The notes: generated from the sequence alone by a model not told the origin. DNA of 64,000 bases from an uncultured Aurantimonas sp. (GCA_947488615.1 CANKZU010000010.1:1-64000); one strand, 5' to 3'. Positions 41,433-52,838 are shown, counted from the stretch's first letter. Numbers and translations: made by a program.

Positions 41433-42222
41433 CGGCCCGCTCCCGCCGCGACCGATCGCGCAGGATGCCGAGGAGAAAGAGTGGATTGCCGAGAATATAG
41501 CGGCGCCAGAGTCGGCCCGGCTCGAGCGCCAGACGCCAAGCCCATTCCATACGCAGGCGTCGAATAGCGAGCGGCGCCCGCGCGACGTTGCCGGCGAGAA
41601 AATCGAAAAGCGCGCCGACGCCGACGAAGAGCCGGCCGTGGCGCTCGCCCAAATGATCGGCGATGAAGAGTTCCTGGGCCGGAACGCCCATGGCGACAAG
41701 GACGATGTCGGGCTTGGCCGCGGCGAGGTCCTTCAGGACGCCGGCACAGGCTTCGCGGTCGAAGAACCCGTCCGACACCACGAGATAATCATGCGCCGGA
41801 ACCTCGGCGGCGAGCCGGGTCGCCGCTCGCTCGGCGATGCCCGGCGCGCCCCCGATCAGGGCGACACGCAGGCGACCGTCGAGCGAGGCGAGAAGGCGGG
41901 GCAGGAAATCGGTGCCGTTGAGGTTCTCGGTGAACGGTTTGCCGTAGAGCATCCGCGCCGCGATATCGACACCGATCCCGTCGGGGATCACCAGAAATCG
42001 CTCCAGAGCGCGTTTGTAGGCTGCGTCCCGGCGGGCGAGATTGACGCAATGGGCGTTGAGGAAGGCGAGCCGTGTGGTCCGGCCGGCCGCAAGCGCGTCC
42101 GCCAGCACCGCGATGACCGCCGCGCCCGAGCGGTCGGCGACCGCGATACCGGCGATGTCACAGCTGACGACGGCTTCGTCTGGCGAGGAACCCGCCGGCC
42201 AGATGGCGCTCGCTTCCATCAT
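41425..42222 (-). CDS. WecG/TagA/CpsF family glycosyltransferase
   Basis: FLNAHCVNLARRDAAYKRAL...IPDGIGVDIAARML...NGTDFLPRLL...GVGALFDFLAGNVARAP. Confidence 0.93.
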   Translation of the reverse strand: MMEASAIWPAGSSPDEAVVSCDIAGIAVADRSGAAVIAVLADALAAGRTTRLAFLNAHCVNLARRDAAYKRALERFLVIPDGIGVDIAARMLYGKPFTENLNGTDFLPRLLASLDGRLRVALIGGAPGIAERAATRLAAEVPAHDYLVVSDGFFDREACAGVLKDLAAAKPDIVLVAMGVPAQELFIADHLGERHGRLFVGVGALFDFLAGNVARAPLAIRRLRMEWAWRLALEPGRLWRRYILGNPLFLLGILRDRSRRERADV

Positions 42223-43463
42223 CGTCCGGCGGCCCCGTCGGCGAGCCGAGACGTGACGATTGTATCCGGATCAACCGGTGCAACCAGAGCCTGAGACGTA
42301 TTGATGGCCCTGGTGAACCGTTCCAGACCGGCGGCAATGCCGGCCTCAAGCGCGGTCGCCTGGGAGCGCGCGAAGGCGGCGCCGTCGAGGCGAAGCGACT
42401 GGCCGCCCCTTTCTGCAGCGACGAGTTCGACGATCCGGTCGGCGAAGTCCCGCGGAGTATCCGCGACCCGCACATTGGCGGGAACGCTGTCGACGCCGCG
42501 CAGGGCCTGCGGCGTCGCGACCGCCGGCATCCCCTCCTCGAAGGTTTCGATCGTCTTCAACTGAACGCCGGTGCCGCCCTTGGTCGCCAGAGCGAGCACG
42601 CGCGAGGCGCCGACGAACCGCTGGGCGTCCTCGACGCGGCCGAGAAAAGTGACATTCGCGGGGGCGGCGGGTGGCACGCCATCGAAGCGCCCGGCCACCG
42701 CGATGGACATATCGGAAGGAAGCAGCGGCACGACCGCGTCGACGAACCAGTCGAGGCCGACCCGGTTCGGCGCCCAGCTCCAGGTGCCGATCAGTCCGAC
42801 ATCATGGGTTCGCTCGCCCGCGTCGGCAACGTTCGGGCGCCCGACGGTCAGCGCCAGCGGCACGCATTTGTCGGATCCGGCAAGGCCGAGCCCGGCCCGG
42901 TCATCCTCGCTCAGCGTATGGACGACCGCCGCGTCCCGGCAGATCGTTGCCTCGGCGCGCTCGAGCAGCGCCGCCTCGCGGCCGAAGAGAAGCCGGGTGT
43001 GGAGACCGCCAGCATTGCGGGCGTTTTCGCGGGCGGAGCGATGCTCGACATTGTGGGCGATGAAGATCGACGGTTTTTCGCGCGCCAGGAAGGAATAGGC
43101 TGCCGGCATTTGCACGGAACTGAGAACATATCCGCCCACCGGCCCCGCTTCGGCGAGACGCCCGAGAAGTTCGGCGCGGCCTAGCCCGGCCACTTTCGCG
43201 GCTCCGACTGGCAGGTTGCGAGCGAACGCTTCGCCGACCCAAGCCGCCTTCCGAAGCGTCGATGCCCCGGAATTTTCGATCGCCAGTTCGCCGAGGCAGA
43301 TTTCGTCCGCCTTGGCGGGCCGCGACCCCGGTCGACGGAAGCCGACAAAGGTCAGTTGCACGCCATGGTGGCGGTACGCCGCGACGATGGCGCGGTTCGC
43401 GATCTCGAAGCCGGTCGATGGATCGTCGTCGGGAAGGAGCGATGAAACGAACAGAAGATGCAT
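42219..43463 (-). CDS. glycosyltransferase (group 1/GT4-like)
   Basis: MHLLFVSSLLPDDDPSTGFEIANRAI...ATKGGTGVQLKTIETFEEGMPAVATP. Confidence 0.85.
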   Translation of the reverse strand: MHLLFVSSLLPDDDPSTGFEIANRAIVAAYRHHGVQLTFVGFRRPGSRPAKADEICLGELAIENSGASTLRKAAWVGEAFARNLPVGAAKVAGLGRAELLGRLAEAGPVGGYVLSSVQMPAAYSFLAREKPSIFIAHNVEHRSARENARNAGGLHTRLLFGREAALLERAEATICRDAAVVHTLSEDDRAGLGLAGSDKCVPLALTVGRPNVADAGERTHDVGLIGTWSWAPNRVGLDWFVDAVVPLLPSDMSIAVAGRFDGVPPAAPANVTFLGRVEDAQRFVGASRVLALATKGGTGVQLKTIETFEEGMPAVATPQALRGVDSVPANVRVADTPRDFADRIVELVAAERGGQSLRLDGAAFARSQATALEAGIAAGLERFTRAINTSQALVAPVDPDTIVTSRLADGAAGR

Positions 43464-43772
43464 TCCGACCGGACCACTCCGCGCATTGCAGGAAAATCCG
43501 ATTGTCGCAGCCGGGCGTTGAAATTGCCCTAATGCCGCCGGCACGTTTCGGCGGCTTGATCGCCGCGCGACGTCGTGGAGCACGTCGAGACGCCATGCGG
43601 AGGCATCGGAAAGAACGTCGCCGGCCCCGCCGCCCGTTTGTCGTGCAAGGCTCGCAACCGAATTTCGCGGGTTTTGAGGGCCGCGTCGAGACTTCGTTCA
43701 TCTTCTTCTGATTTTGTTCAGGGACCTGCATCGACCCATCTTCAGTTACGCGACCCGATCGAACGACGCCCT

Positions 43773-44753
43773 ATGACTGACGCCATCACTATCGAGTGTA
43801 TCTCGCCGGACCTCGATTTCGGGCGGTACGAGGTCGTCGTCACCCTGCCGACCTTCCGCCGGCCGGAACATCTTTTGAAGACGCTTCATTCGCTCGCCGC
43901 CCAAAAGACCGAAAGGCGATTCGCGGTCATCGTGATGGAGAACGATGCCGAAGGCCGCGAGGGACTGACCGCCGCCGCCGACTTGTTCGAAATCGGCCGG
44001 ATTCCGGGAATGATCCTGATCGCCCATCAGCGCGGCAACTGCGCGGCCTACAATGCCGGGTGGCAAACGGCCCTCGAGCGCTTCCCGGCGATGCGGTATC
44101 TTCTGGTGATCGACGACGACGAGATTGCCAGCGAAAGCTGGATCGAGCAGCTCGCGACAACCGCCGAAACACTCGCCGTCGACATCGTCGGAGCCGCGCA
44201 AATCCCGATTTTCGAGGGCAACGGACAGGCGCGCTATGCCCGCCACCCCGTGTTCACACCTCATTACGCCCGAACCGGTCCCGTACCGATTCTCTATTCT
44301 TCCGGCAACGTTCTGATCCGGCGCCGTGTCCTGGAAGCGGTCGGCGCCCCCTATCTCGATACCGCCTTCAACTTCATCGGCGGCGGCGACAGCGACTTCT
44401 ATTCGCGCTGCCGCGAAAAGGGCTTCACCTTCGGATGGTGCGCCGAGGCGCCCGTCCATGAAACGACGCCGGCCCGCCGCACCGAATTCTCGTGGCTGAA
44501 CGCGCGGGCACTGCGCAACGGCGCCATCTCCTCGATCATCGAGCGCCGCCGTCGCGGCGGTCCTGCCGACCGGCTGCGCCGCCTCTCCAAGAGCGCCGCC
44601 TTGCTGGCCGCCTCACCGTTCCGATCGGCACGGCTGGCCTTCGACACCAAGTCGCCTGTCATCGGGCTTTATCACATGCAGGTCGCCGTCGGCCGCCTGC
44701 TCGCCGAATTCGGCCTCGTCAATGAACAATATCGTCGTCCCGAACAGAACTGA
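43773..44753 (+). CDS. glycosyltransferase family 2 protein
   Basis: VVVTLPTFRRPEHLLKTLHSLAAQ, LLVIDDDEIASESW. Confidence 0.9.
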   Translation: MTDAITIECISPDLDFGRYEVVVTLPTFRRPEHLLKTLHSLAAQKTERRFAVIVMENDAEGREGLTAAADLFEIGRIPGMILIAHQRGNCAAYNAGWQTALERFPAMRYLLVIDDDEIASESWIEQLATTAETLAVDIVGAAQIPIFEGNGQARYARHPVFTPHYARTGPVPILYSSGNVLIRRRVLEAVGAPYLDTAFNFIGGGDSDFYSRCREKGFTFGWCAEAPVHETTPARRTEFSWLNARALRNGAISSIIERRRRGGPADRLRRLSKSAALLAASPFRSARLAFDTKSPVIGLYHMQVAVGRLLAEFGLVNEQYRRPEQN

Positions 44754-46014
44754 CGCCGTCGGCGTCCATACCCCGATCAGGACGCTTCGGCTCGTCTTCG
44801 CGGCGACGATCCTGACGTTTCTGCTCGTCTCCTTCACGCCCTTCGTGCTGGAATACGAGACCGACGTTCAGAGCAATATCGTCAATCAACTCGGATACAG
44901 TGCGCTCGCTCTCGTCGCGATCGTCGGCCACCTCCTGTTCACGGACCGGGCCGTCGCGCTCTCGCTGCTGCGGCCGGTCTGGCTTTTGACGGTCGCCCTG
45001 CTGGCCTTTTCCGTCCTGCAATCCGCGTCGCCGGGAGCCGCGATCCGCGCGATCCTGTTCACCCTGACCGCAATGCTCGCCATGACCGGCGCGCTCAGCC
45101 TGCCACCCTCGATCCGCGACTTCCGGCTGGCGCTCGCCATTGCCGCGCTCGTCGTTCTCGGGCTCTCCTATCTGGGACTTCTCGTCTTTCCCGGATTGGC
45201 TATCCACGGATCGGACGGGTTCGAGCCGCAGCATGCCGGGTTGTGGCGCGGCATCTACAGCCACAAGAACGTCGCCGGTCCGATCATGGCGATGCTGTTT
45301 TTCGCCGGGCTCTACCTGATGCGCTGCGGCGAGCGTTGGTCCGGCCTCGTCATCGCGGTGCTGGCGGCGATCTTCGTCTACAAGACCGGTTCCAAGACCA
45401 CCCTGGCTCTGGTTCCGCTCGTCGCCCTCCTCGTCACCGGCGGCCGGATATTCGGCGGCCGGCTCCTGCCGATCGCGGTGCTTCTCCTCGCCATCATCAT
45501 GACCGCGCTGTTGACGCTGGGAGCGGCGATATCGCCCGCGCTCGACGTCGTGCTGCAGGCGGTTCTGCCCGGCACGACCTTCACCGGTCGCCTGGATCTA
45601 TGGCGTTTCACCCTCGATTTGATGGGCCATCACCAATGGACGGGCTTCGGGTTCGAAACCTTCTGGAACACCAGCATCGTCTACAAAGCCGAGGCTCCAT
45701 TCGAGCTGTCCTGGGATCCGCGCCTTATCGTCAACGCCCATAACGGCTATCTGGACATCGCCATCTGGGGCGGATGGCCAACACTGGCGGTCGCGGCCGT
45801 GATGCTGGTGTTGCTGCCGTTCAAGGATTATCTGACGACACAGCCCACCGTGGAAAACCGCCGCCTGGCGGATTTTCTCCTGATGATCCTCGCGTTCGCC
45901 CTGTTGAATTCCTTCTTCGAGAGCTATTTCTTCAGTCGCGGCAACCCGGTCTGGCTGATGACCTGGCTCGCCATCGTCGGGCTCTGGCTTTGCAGCCGCT
46001 TCCGGCTTGAATAA
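44722..46014 (+). CDS. O-antigen ligase/Wzy-like polymerase (ExoQ type)
   Basis: Multi-TM; RGIYSHKNVAGPIMAMLFFAG...HNGYLDIAIWGG. Confidence 0.9.
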   Translation: MNNIVVPNRTDAVGVHTPIRTLRLVFAATILTFLLVSFTPFVLEYETDVQSNIVNQLGYSALALVAIVGHLLFTDRAVALSLLRPVWLLTVALLAFSVLQSASPGAAIRAILFTLTAMLAMTGALSLPPSIRDFRLALAIAALVVLGLSYLGLLVFPGLAIHGSDGFEPQHAGLWRGIYSHKNVAGPIMAMLFFAGLYLMRCGERWSGLVIAVLAAIFVYKTGSKTTLALVPLVALLVTGGRIFGGRLLPIAVLLLAIIMTALLTLGAAISPALDVVLQAVLPGTTFTGRLDLWRFTLDLMGHHQWTGFGFETFWNTSIVYKAEAPFELSWDPRLIVNAHNGYLDIAIWGGWPTLAVAAVMLVLLPFKDYLTTQPTVENRRLADFLLMILAFALLNSFFESYFFSRGNPVWLMTWLAIVGLWLCSRFRLE

Positions 46015-46140
46015 TCGCGTTCCAACGCCGTCGTGATCCGGACGACGGGATAACCATTCCATTTCAGCGCCGCTGGCCTAGTTTGCGGTGCAGTAACCCA
46101 TTCAGCCAGCCCGTTCAGACAGAAAGCAACGCTCATCACG

Positions 46141-46608
46141 ATGGACCGCCTGCGCCTCCTTGCCGTCGATACCGACGATCTCGCCATCCTGTCGGCCTAT
46201 TGCCAGGATGCCGTCGTCACATTGCGGGACTGTCGCTACCGGGCCGCTGAGCAGCAGTTCGTCGTCGAGATGAACCGCTTCGTCTGGGAGACCGCCGAGG
46301 GGATTTCGCGCTTTCGCCTGTTCCGCAAGGCGGAATACGAGCGGCGGCGCGCCGTCCTGCATTTCGATCGGGTACAAAGTGTCAAACGGATGGGCCTGGA
46401 CGCGGCCGCCGGCGATCAGGTGCTGGTGCTGCTGGCCATCCGCTTTACCCCCGCCGATGCCCCCTCCGGGATCGTCGAACTTGTCTTCGCCGGCGGCTCC
46501 GCGATAAGGCTGGACGTCGAGGTGATCGAAGCGCAACTCAGCGACGTCGGCGGCGCCTGGAGCACGTCGGCCCGGCCGGAGCACGACCGTTCCGATCCGT
46601 CGGCCTGA
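46141..46608 (+). CDS. DUF2948 family protein
   Basis: RLRLLAVDTDDLAILSAYCQDAVV; adjacent to hisD. Confidence 0.88.
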   Translation: MDRLRLLAVDTDDLAILSAYCQDAVVTLRDCRYRAAEQQFVVEMNRFVWETAEGISRFRLFRKAEYERRRAVLHFDRVQSVKRMGLDAAAGDQVLVLLAIRFTPADAPSGIVELVFAGGSAIRLDVEVIEAQLSDVGGAWSTSARPEHDRSDPSA

Positions 46609-46671
46609 TCGAGGCAGTTCGGCGCGTCGCCGGTCGCCACACCGCCGCAGTTCAAGAGGGGAATTGCCACA

Positions 46672-47964
46672 GTGCCGTCGAGGCTTACCAGCACGGACGC
46701 CGATTTCGAGGCGAAGTTCCGGGCGCTGCTCGGCGCCAAACGCGAATCCGCCGCCGACGTCGATGACGCGGTACGCGCGATCGTCGCCCGTGTGCGCGCC
46801 GAGGGCGACGCGGCGCTGATCGAGCTGACCCGGCGTTTCGACGGCCTCGACCTGACGGTGGAGACATTGCGGGTCGAATCCGACGAAATCGACGCCGCCT
46901 TCGCGGCAACCGCTCCGGAGACGCTTCAAGCGCTGCGGATCGCCCATGAGCGCATTACCAGCCATCACGAACGTCAGCGGCCGAAGGACGATCGCTATGT
47001 CGACGCGCTCGGCGTCGAACTCGGCAGCCGCTGGACCGCCGTCGAATCGGTCGGCCTCTATGTTCCTGGCGGTCAGGCGAGCTACCCCTCCTCGGTCTTG
47101 ATGAACGCGGTTCCCGCCAAGGTTGCCGGCGTGGAGCGCATCGCCATGACCGTGCCGGCGATGCGCGGCGCGCTAAATCCGCTGGTGCTTGCAGCCGCGA
47201 AGATCTGCGGCATCGACGAGATCTACCGCCTCGGCGGCGCCCAGGCCGTCGCGGCCTTCGCCTACGGCACCGGAACGATCCCGCCGGTCGCCAAGATCGT
47301 TGGCCCCGGTAATGCCTATGTCGCCGCCGCCAAGCGCCAGGTATTCGGCACGGTCGGCATCGACATGATCGCCGGTCCGTCCGAGATTTTGGTGATCGCC
47401 GACGGCGCCAACGATCCGGACTGGATCGCCGCCGATCTGCTCAGTCAAGCCGAGCACGACGCGGCGGCGCAGTCGATCCTGATCACCGACGACAGCGATT
47501 TCGCCGACGCGGTCGAAGCAGCCGTCGAGCGGCAGCTGCGGCTTCTATCGCGCGGCGAGACCGCTACCGCCAGCTGGCGCGACCACGGCGCCATCATCCG
47601 CGTGGCATCGCTCGACGAGGCCCCGGCCCTGTCGGACCGCATCGCGCCCGAACATCTGGAACTCGCCGTCGAAGACCCCGAGGAGCTGTTCGCCAGGGTG
47701 CGCAACGCCGGTGCGGTGTTTCTCGGCCGCCATACGCCGGAGGTCATCGGCGACTATGTCGGCGGCTCGAATCACGTCTTGCCGACCGCCCGCTCGGCTC
47801 GTTTCTCGTCGGGATTGTCGGTTCTCGACTTCGTAAAGCGCACGTCGATCCTTAAGCTCGGGCCGGAGCAGTTGCGGGCCCTCGGCCCCACGGCCATCGA
47901 ACTGGCCCGCGTCGAAGGCCTCGACGCTCACGGCCGGTCCGTGGCGATCCGGCTGAACCTTTGA
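46672..47964 (+). CDS. hisD: histidinol dehydrogenase
   Basis: [37 protein letters not shown]. Confidence 0.96.
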   Translation: MPSRLTSTDADFEAKFRALLGAKRESAADVDDAVRAIVARVRAEGDAALIELTRRFDGLDLTVETLRVESDEIDAAFAATAPETLQALRIAHERITSHHERQRPKDDRYVDALGVELGSRWTAVESVGLYVPGGQASYPSSVLMNAVPAKVAGVERIAMTVPAMRGALNPLVLAAAKICGIDEIYRLGGAQAVAAFAYGTGTIPPVAKIVGPGNAYVAAAKRQVFGTVGIDMIAGPSEILVIADGANDPDWIAADLLSQAEHDAAAQSILITDDSDFADAVEAAVERQLRLLSRGETATASWRDHGAIIRVASLDEAPALSDRIAPEHLELAVEDPEELFARVRNAGAVFLGRHTPEVIGDYVGGSNHVLPTARSARFSSGLSVLDFVKRTSILKLGPEQLRALGPTAIELARVEGLDAHGRSVAIRLNL

Positions 47965-47971
47965 TCGCGCG

Positions 47972-48460
47972 ATGACCGACGGCGGCGACCAGAAGAGCGG
48001 CAGGCTCATCGACATCGAGCTCGACGAGACCATCGGCCGGGCAACGCCGGACGTCGAGCACGAGCGCGCGGTGGCGATCTTCGATCTCATCGAGGAAAAC
48101 GTCTTCGATCCGGCCGGCGCTCCCGAGGGCGGCAGCTTCAAGCTCAAGCTCTCGCTGGCCGACAAACGCCTGGTCTTCGACATTCGGGACGAGGCCGATG
48201 AACCGATCGTCGCCCATATCCTCTCGCTCACGCCTTTCCGCCGTGTGATCAAGGATTATTTCCTGATCTGCGACAGCTATTACGAGGCGATTCGCAGCGC
48301 GACGCCGCAGCAGATCGAGGCGATCGACATGGGCCGACGGGGCATCCACAATGACGGATCGCAGACGCTGATGGACCGCCTGAAAGGCAAGATCGTCGTC
48401 GATCTCGATACGGCGCGCCGGCTGTTCACGCTGATCTGCGTTCTGCACTGGCGGAACTGA
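47972..48460 (+). CDS. UPF0262 family protein
   Basis: [33 protein letters not shown]. Confidence 0.92.
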   Translation: MTDGGDQKSGRLIDIELDETIGRATPDVEHERAVAIFDLIEENVFDPAGAPEGGSFKLKLSLADKRLVFDIRDEADEPIVAHILSLTPFRRVIKDYFLICDSYYEAIRSATPQQIEAIDMGRRGIHNDGSQTLMDRLKGKIVVDLDTARRLFTLICVLHWRN

Positions 48461-48568
48461 GCCCACGATGGCGCCGCGAACGAAACCGGCAATCGGCACA
48501 ATGTCTGGCGTATCGTGCGACGACCGAGGCGGTGGATTCCACTTTGTCGACGCAGTGGGGGCGGGCCA

Positions 48569-49027
48569 ATGACGACGGCGGCCGACCCCACCGGCAAGGC
48601 CGCGGTCTCGTCCCTCTTGTTCGTCTGCGGCATGAATGCGATCCGCTCGCCGATCGCCGAGGCGATCGCCCGTTCGATCCTCCCCGCCTCGGTCTACATC
48701 GCCTCGGCCGGCGTCCGCAGCGGACAGCGCGATCCCTTCGTCGACATCGTTTTGGCCGAGCGGGGCCTCAGCCTCGGCGACTATAGGCCGAAGCGCTTCG
48801 AGGAACTGCAAGACGGCTATTTCGACCTGATCGTCACCATGGCGCCGGAAGCTCACCACACCGCCCTCGACGCCACGGGAACGGCCTCGGTCGATGTCGA
48901 ATTCTGGCCGATGCCGGACCCCTCCGTGGCGGACGGCAGCCGGGAGCAGATTCTCGACGCCTATCGCGAAGTCTGCGACCGGATCGAGGCGCATATCCGC
49001 AGGCGGCTGCTGAAAAAAGACGGCTGA
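48569..49027 (+). CDS. low-molecular-weight protein tyrosine phosphatase family protein
   Basis: LLFVCGMNAIRSPIAEAIAR P-loop (C-x5-R-S), conserved downstream of hisD. Confidence 0.88.
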   Translation: MTTAADPTGKAAVSSLLFVCGMNAIRSPIAEAIARSILPASVYIASAGVRSGQRDPFVDIVLAERGLSLGDYRPKRFEELQDGYFDLIVTMAPEAHHTALDATGTASVDVEFWPMPDPSVADGSREQILDAYREVCDRIEAHIRRRLLKKDG

Positions 49028-49133
49028 AGGTGCTTCGATGGTTGGTCGACAAGGCATGCTCCGACAAAAACGACGCCGTATTGCTCTCGCTCGATCCGGC
49101 GCTTAGCTTCGCTGTGTGACCCCGGAGACGCCC

Positions 49134-49361
49134 ATGCCCGACCCAGCATGCACTACCAGCCTCGCGATCGACCCGACACTCTTTGCGGAAGCGAAGGCTC
49201 TGAAGATCGACCTTGCGAAAGCGGCAGAGGACGGGATCTCCAAGGCCGTTCGCGCCGTCCATGCCGCGCAATGGCAGGAGGCGAACAAAGACGCCCTGGC
49301 CAGTTCCAATCGCTATGTCGAGACCGAGGGCATTCCGCTGGCGAAGCACCGCCAGTTTTAG
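49134..49361 (+). CDS. ccdA: type II antitoxin, CcdA family
   Basis: Small protein ending SSNRYVETEGIPLAKHRQF; start follows an upstream in-frame ATG at 49116. Confidence 0.85.
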   Translation: MPDPACTTSLAIDPTLFAEAKALKIDLAKAAEDGISKAVRAVHAAQWQEANKDALASSNRYVETEGIPLAKHRQF

Positions 49362-49661
49362 ATGGCGCGCCATGACGTTCACGCCCTGAGTGACGGGCGC
49401 GGCCTTGTTCTGAATGTGCAGGCGGACATCCTCGATGCCCTCAACACGCGGGTCGTCGTTCTGCTTCTGCCGATTGCGCAGGCGCCGAAGCCGGCAAAGC
49501 GTCTCAATCCCGTCTTCGAGATCGGCGGGATGAAAACGGTCATGGCGACGCAGTTCCTCTCCGCCATACCGCTCTCCGCGCTCGGCGAACGCGTCGCAAA
49601 CCTTTCGCCGGAGCACGATGCCATCGTCGCTGCGCTCGACATGGTCTTCCAGGGGTTCTGA
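49362..49661 (+). CDS. ccdB: CcdB family toxin
   Basis: LNVQADILDALNTRVVVLLLP...LNPVFEIGGMKTVMATQFLSAIPLSALG. Confidence 0.88.
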   Translation: MARHDVHALSDGRGLVLNVQADILDALNTRVVVLLLPIAQAPKPAKRLNPVFEIGGMKTVMATQFLSAIPLSALGERVANLSPEHDAIVAALDMVFQGF

Positions 49662-49673
49662 TGTCTTTCGCGC

Positions 49674-50351
49674 TCAGTCCGCCAGCGACTGGATTTCCGC
49701 CTTGAGATCGTCCAGCCCAACGCCCTTTTCCGACGACGTCGACAGGATCCGCGGAAACGCCGCCGGCCGTTTGGCGATCGCGGCCGCGGTCGCCTCGACC
49801 AGCTTGGGAACGGCCGGCGCCTTGATCTTGTCGATCTTGGTCAGGACGATCTGGTAGGAGACGGCGGCCTTGTCCAATAGGCCCATCACCTCTGCGTCGT
49901 TGGTCTTGATCCCGTGCCGCGCGTCGATGAGCAGGAAGACACGCTTGAGGCTCACCCGTCCGCGCAGATAGGAAAACACCAGCCGCGTCCAGGCGTCGAC
50001 CTGATCCTTCGGCGCCTTGGCGTAGCCATAGCCGGGCATATCGACCAGGGCGATGGGCGGCAGCTCCGTCGTCTCCCCGCCATAGCCATCCGGCACGAAG
50101 AAATTCAACTCCTGCGTGCGTCCCGGCGTGTTCGAGGTTCTGGCCAGGCCCTTGCGGCCGAGCAGCGCGTTGATCAGCGAGGATTTGCCGACATTCGAGC
50201 GGCCGGCAAAGGCGATCTCGGGTGGGCCTTCCGGCGGCAGGAACTTCATCGCCGGGGCGCCGCGCACGAATATCCAGGGCCGCGCGAAGAAGCGCGGGTC
50301 CGCCGCTTCCGGAAGCGTCTCGCCCTGGTCGGTTTCGTCAGCCATGGTCAT
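49674..50351 (-). CDS. engB: ribosome biogenesis GTP-binding protein YihA/YsxC
   Basis: [41 protein letters not shown]. Confidence 0.95.
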   Translation of the reverse strand: MTMADETDQGETLPEAADPRFFARPWIFVRGAPAMKFLPPEGPPEIAFAGRSNVGKSSLINALLGRKGLARTSNTPGRTQELNFFVPDGYGGETTELPPIALVDMPGYGYAKAPKDQVDAWTRLVFSYLRGRVSLKRVFLLIDARHGIKTNDAEVMGLLDKAAVSYQIVLTKIDKIKAPAVPKLVEATAAAIAKRPAAFPRILSTSSEKGVGLDDLKAEIQSLAD

Positions 50352-50986
50352 TGCGCCTTCTCAAGCTCATCGATATCGGCACCCCGGATCGCGCCGAGAT
50401 TGCAAGTGATCTTGTCGATCGGCCAATCCCACCAGGCAAGCCGCAGCAGCCGCGCGATAACCTTCTCGGAAAACCGCAAGCGGATGACCCGAGCCGGGTT
50501 GCCGCCGACGATGCCATAGGCCGGCACGTCCCCGGTCACGACCGACCGCGCGGCGACGATCGCCCCATCGCCGATCGTCGCCCCCGGCATGATCGTCGCG
50601 CCCTCACCGATCCAGACATCGTTGCCGATGATCGTGTCACCCTTCATGCCGGCGAGGATGGTCGCGAAATCGAACCCCTCTTCCCAGCCATGGCCGAAGA
50701 TATTGAAGGGATAGGTCGAGATGCCGGTCATCGCGTGGTTCGCGCCGTTCATCACGAAGGACACATCGGCCGCGATGGCGCAGAAACGGCCGATCACCAG
50801 ACGATCTCCGAGAAACGGATAGAGATGACCCACGCAGCGCTCGACGAAGTGTTCCGGTCCCGCCGGGTCGTCGTAATAGGTGTATGCGCCGATTTCGATC
50901 TGCGGATGATCGACGATCGGCTTCAGGAAACCGACCCGTGGATGCCCCTCCACCGGGTGGGGATCGTCCGGATTGGGTCCATGCAT
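50348..50986 (-). CDS. CatB/Vat-like xenobiotic O-acetyltransferase (hexapeptide)
   Basis: [12 protein letters not shown]...[15 protein letters not shown]...[49 protein letters not shown]. Confidence 0.9.
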   Translation of the reverse strand: MHGPNPDDPHPVEGHPRVGFLKPIVDHPQIEIGAYTYYDDPAGPEHFVERCVGHLYPFLGDRLVIGRFCAIAADVSFVMNGANHAMTGISTYPFNIFGHGWEEGFDFATILAGMKGDTIIGNDVWIGEGATIMPGATIGDGAIVAARSVVTGDVPAYGIVGGNPARVIRLRFSEKVIARLLRLAWWDWPIDKITCNLGAIRGADIDELEKAQ

Positions 50987-51020
50987 CGTCGGCCCCTCGC
51001 CTCTATCCGTCGATGCCGGC

Positions 51021-52838
51021 TCAGCTTTCGGACGGCTTTTCCCGTCGCCGGAACAGGCCGCGCATATTGTCCCACAGCTCGATCTTGGTGCCGTTGCGCT
51101 TCATGATCACGCTCTGCTGGATGATCGACAGGAAGTTGTTCCACGTCCAGTAGATGACGAGGCCGGCCGGGAACGAGGCCAGCATGAAGGTGAAGATCAC
51201 CGGCATCCAGGTGAAGATCATCTGCTGGGTGGGGTCCGGCGGGGTCGGGTTGAGCCGCATCTGGATGAACATCGTGATGCCCATGAGGATCGGCCAGACG
51301 CCGACCAGCAGAAGGCTCGGCAGATCGATCGGAATCAGGCCGAAGAGATTGAAGATGCTCGTCGGATCAGGCGCCGCGAGATCCTGGATCCAGCCGAAGA
51401 ACGGCGCATGCCGCATTTCGATGGTCACATAGAGGACCTTGTAGAGCGCGAAGAAGACCGGAATCTGGATCAGGATGGGCCAGCAACCGGCCGCCGGATT
51501 GATCTTCTCCTCCTTGTAGATCCGCATCATCTCCTGCTGCTGCTTCTGCTTGTCGTCCTTGAAGCGTTCGCGCAGTTCGGTGATCTTGGGCTGCATGTTT
51601 TTCATGCGCGCCATGGATTTGTACGACTTGTTGGCGAGGGGAAAGAAGATCAGCTTGAGGACGACAGTGACCGCCAGGATCGCCAGGCCGAAATTGCCGA
51701 TGAAGCGATAGAACCAGTCGAGCGCGTGGAACATCGGCCGGGTGATGAAATAGAACCAGCCCCAGTCGATCAGCTGGCCGAACTGGCGGATGTCCAGCGT
51801 TTCCTCGTAGCCGTCGATGACGTCGACCACCTTGGCCCCGGCGAAGGTGCGGTTGGTCGCGGTCGCCATGGCGCCCGGAGCCAGCGTCATCGGATCGGCG
51901 ACATATTCGGTCTGGTAACGCTGCCGGTTGCCGGTCAGATAGAGGAAGCGCGACTGGAATGGTTGTCCCGCATCGGGAATCAGCGTCGTCGCCCAGTATT
52001 TGTCGGTAATGCCGAGCCAGCCGCTGGCGACCTTCGGCGGGACGTAGCGCAGATCATCCTCGATCGCGGAATATTTGACTTCGGAGAGCCCGTCCTCGCC
52101 GAACACCCCGATCAGACCCTCGAACAGGACGTAGACGGAGGCCACTTCCGGCTTAGAGTAGCGGGTGACACGCCCGTAGGACGACAGGGTGACCGGCTGC
52201 GCGCCGTCGTTGCGCACCGTGTCTTCCACGGAGAACATGAAATTGTCATCGACGGAAATTTGCCGCGAGAAAGTCACGCCCGCGCCGTTCGTCGTGGTCA
52301 GCGTCACCGGCGTTTCCGGCGTCAGGCTCTGGTTGCCCTCGGCTTGCCAGACGGTCGTCGGACCCGGTAGATCGCCGGCATTCTGCCCGATATAGCCGAA
52401 CTCGGCGAAATAGCCGGTCGGTAGGTTCTCGGGCGACAGAAGCACGATCGTCGGCGAGGTATCCTTGACGGTCTCATGGTAATTCTTGAGCCGCAGATCG
52501 TCGAGGCGGGCGCCGGTCAGGTTGATCGAGCCCGACAACGCCGGCGTGTCGATCGGGATGCGCGCACCGGAGGCGACGGCTTCCTCGCGTGTTGCCGGAA
52601 CCGCGGCGACGGAACCCTCGCTCGGCACGACGCTCTCGCGCCCGGCCGGCGCGACGACATTGTCCTGGGGGGTGCCGGCCGGCGTCTGCGGGGTCTGCAA
52701 CGAACCGTCGTTCTGAACCGTCTCCGCAGCCTGCCTCTGCGCGTCCATGCGCGGGCTGACAACCAGAAACTGCCAGCCGACGAGGACCGCGATGGACAGC
52801 GCCATGGCAATCAGAAAGTTGCGGTTGTTTTCCATCAA
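51021..52838 (-). CDS. yidC: membrane protein insertase YidC
   Basis: [35 protein letters not shown]-terminal 60KD_IMP domain. Confidence 0.96.
   Translation of the reverse strand: MMENNRNFLIAMALSIAVLVGWQFLVVSPRMDAQRQAAETVQNDGSLQTPQTPAGTPQDNVVAPAGRESVVPSEGSVAAVPATREEAVASGARIPIDTPALSGSINLTGARLDDLRLKNYHETVKDTSPTIVLLSPENLPTGYFAEFGYIGQNAGDLPGPTTVWQAEGNQSLTPETPVTLTTTNGAGVTFSRQISVDDNFMFSVEDTVRNDGAQPVTLSSYGRVTRYSKPEVASVYVLFEGLIGVFGEDGLSEVKYSAIEDDLRYVPPKVASGWLGITDKYWATTLIPDAGQPFQSRFLYLTGNRQRYQTEYVADPMTLAPGAMATATNRTFAGAKVVDVIDGYEETLDIRQFGQLIDWGWFYFITRPMFHALDWFYRFIGNFGLAILAVTVVLKLIFFPLANKSYKSMARMKNMQPKITELRERFKDDKQKQQQEMMRIYKEEKINPAAGCWPILIQIPVFFALYKVLYVTIEMRHAPFFGWIQDLAAPDPTSIFNLFGLIPIDLPSLLLVGVWPILMGITMFIQMRLNPTPPDPTQQMIFTWMPVIFTFMLASFPAGLVIYWTWNNFLSIIQQSVIMKRNGTKIELWDNMRGLFRRREKPSES

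Noticed and set aside
46141-48460. DUF2948 and UPF0262 proteins flanking hisD as possible new histidine-linked system
   Set aside because: This order is, as I recall, widely conserved in Alphaproteobacteria, so it is ordinary context.
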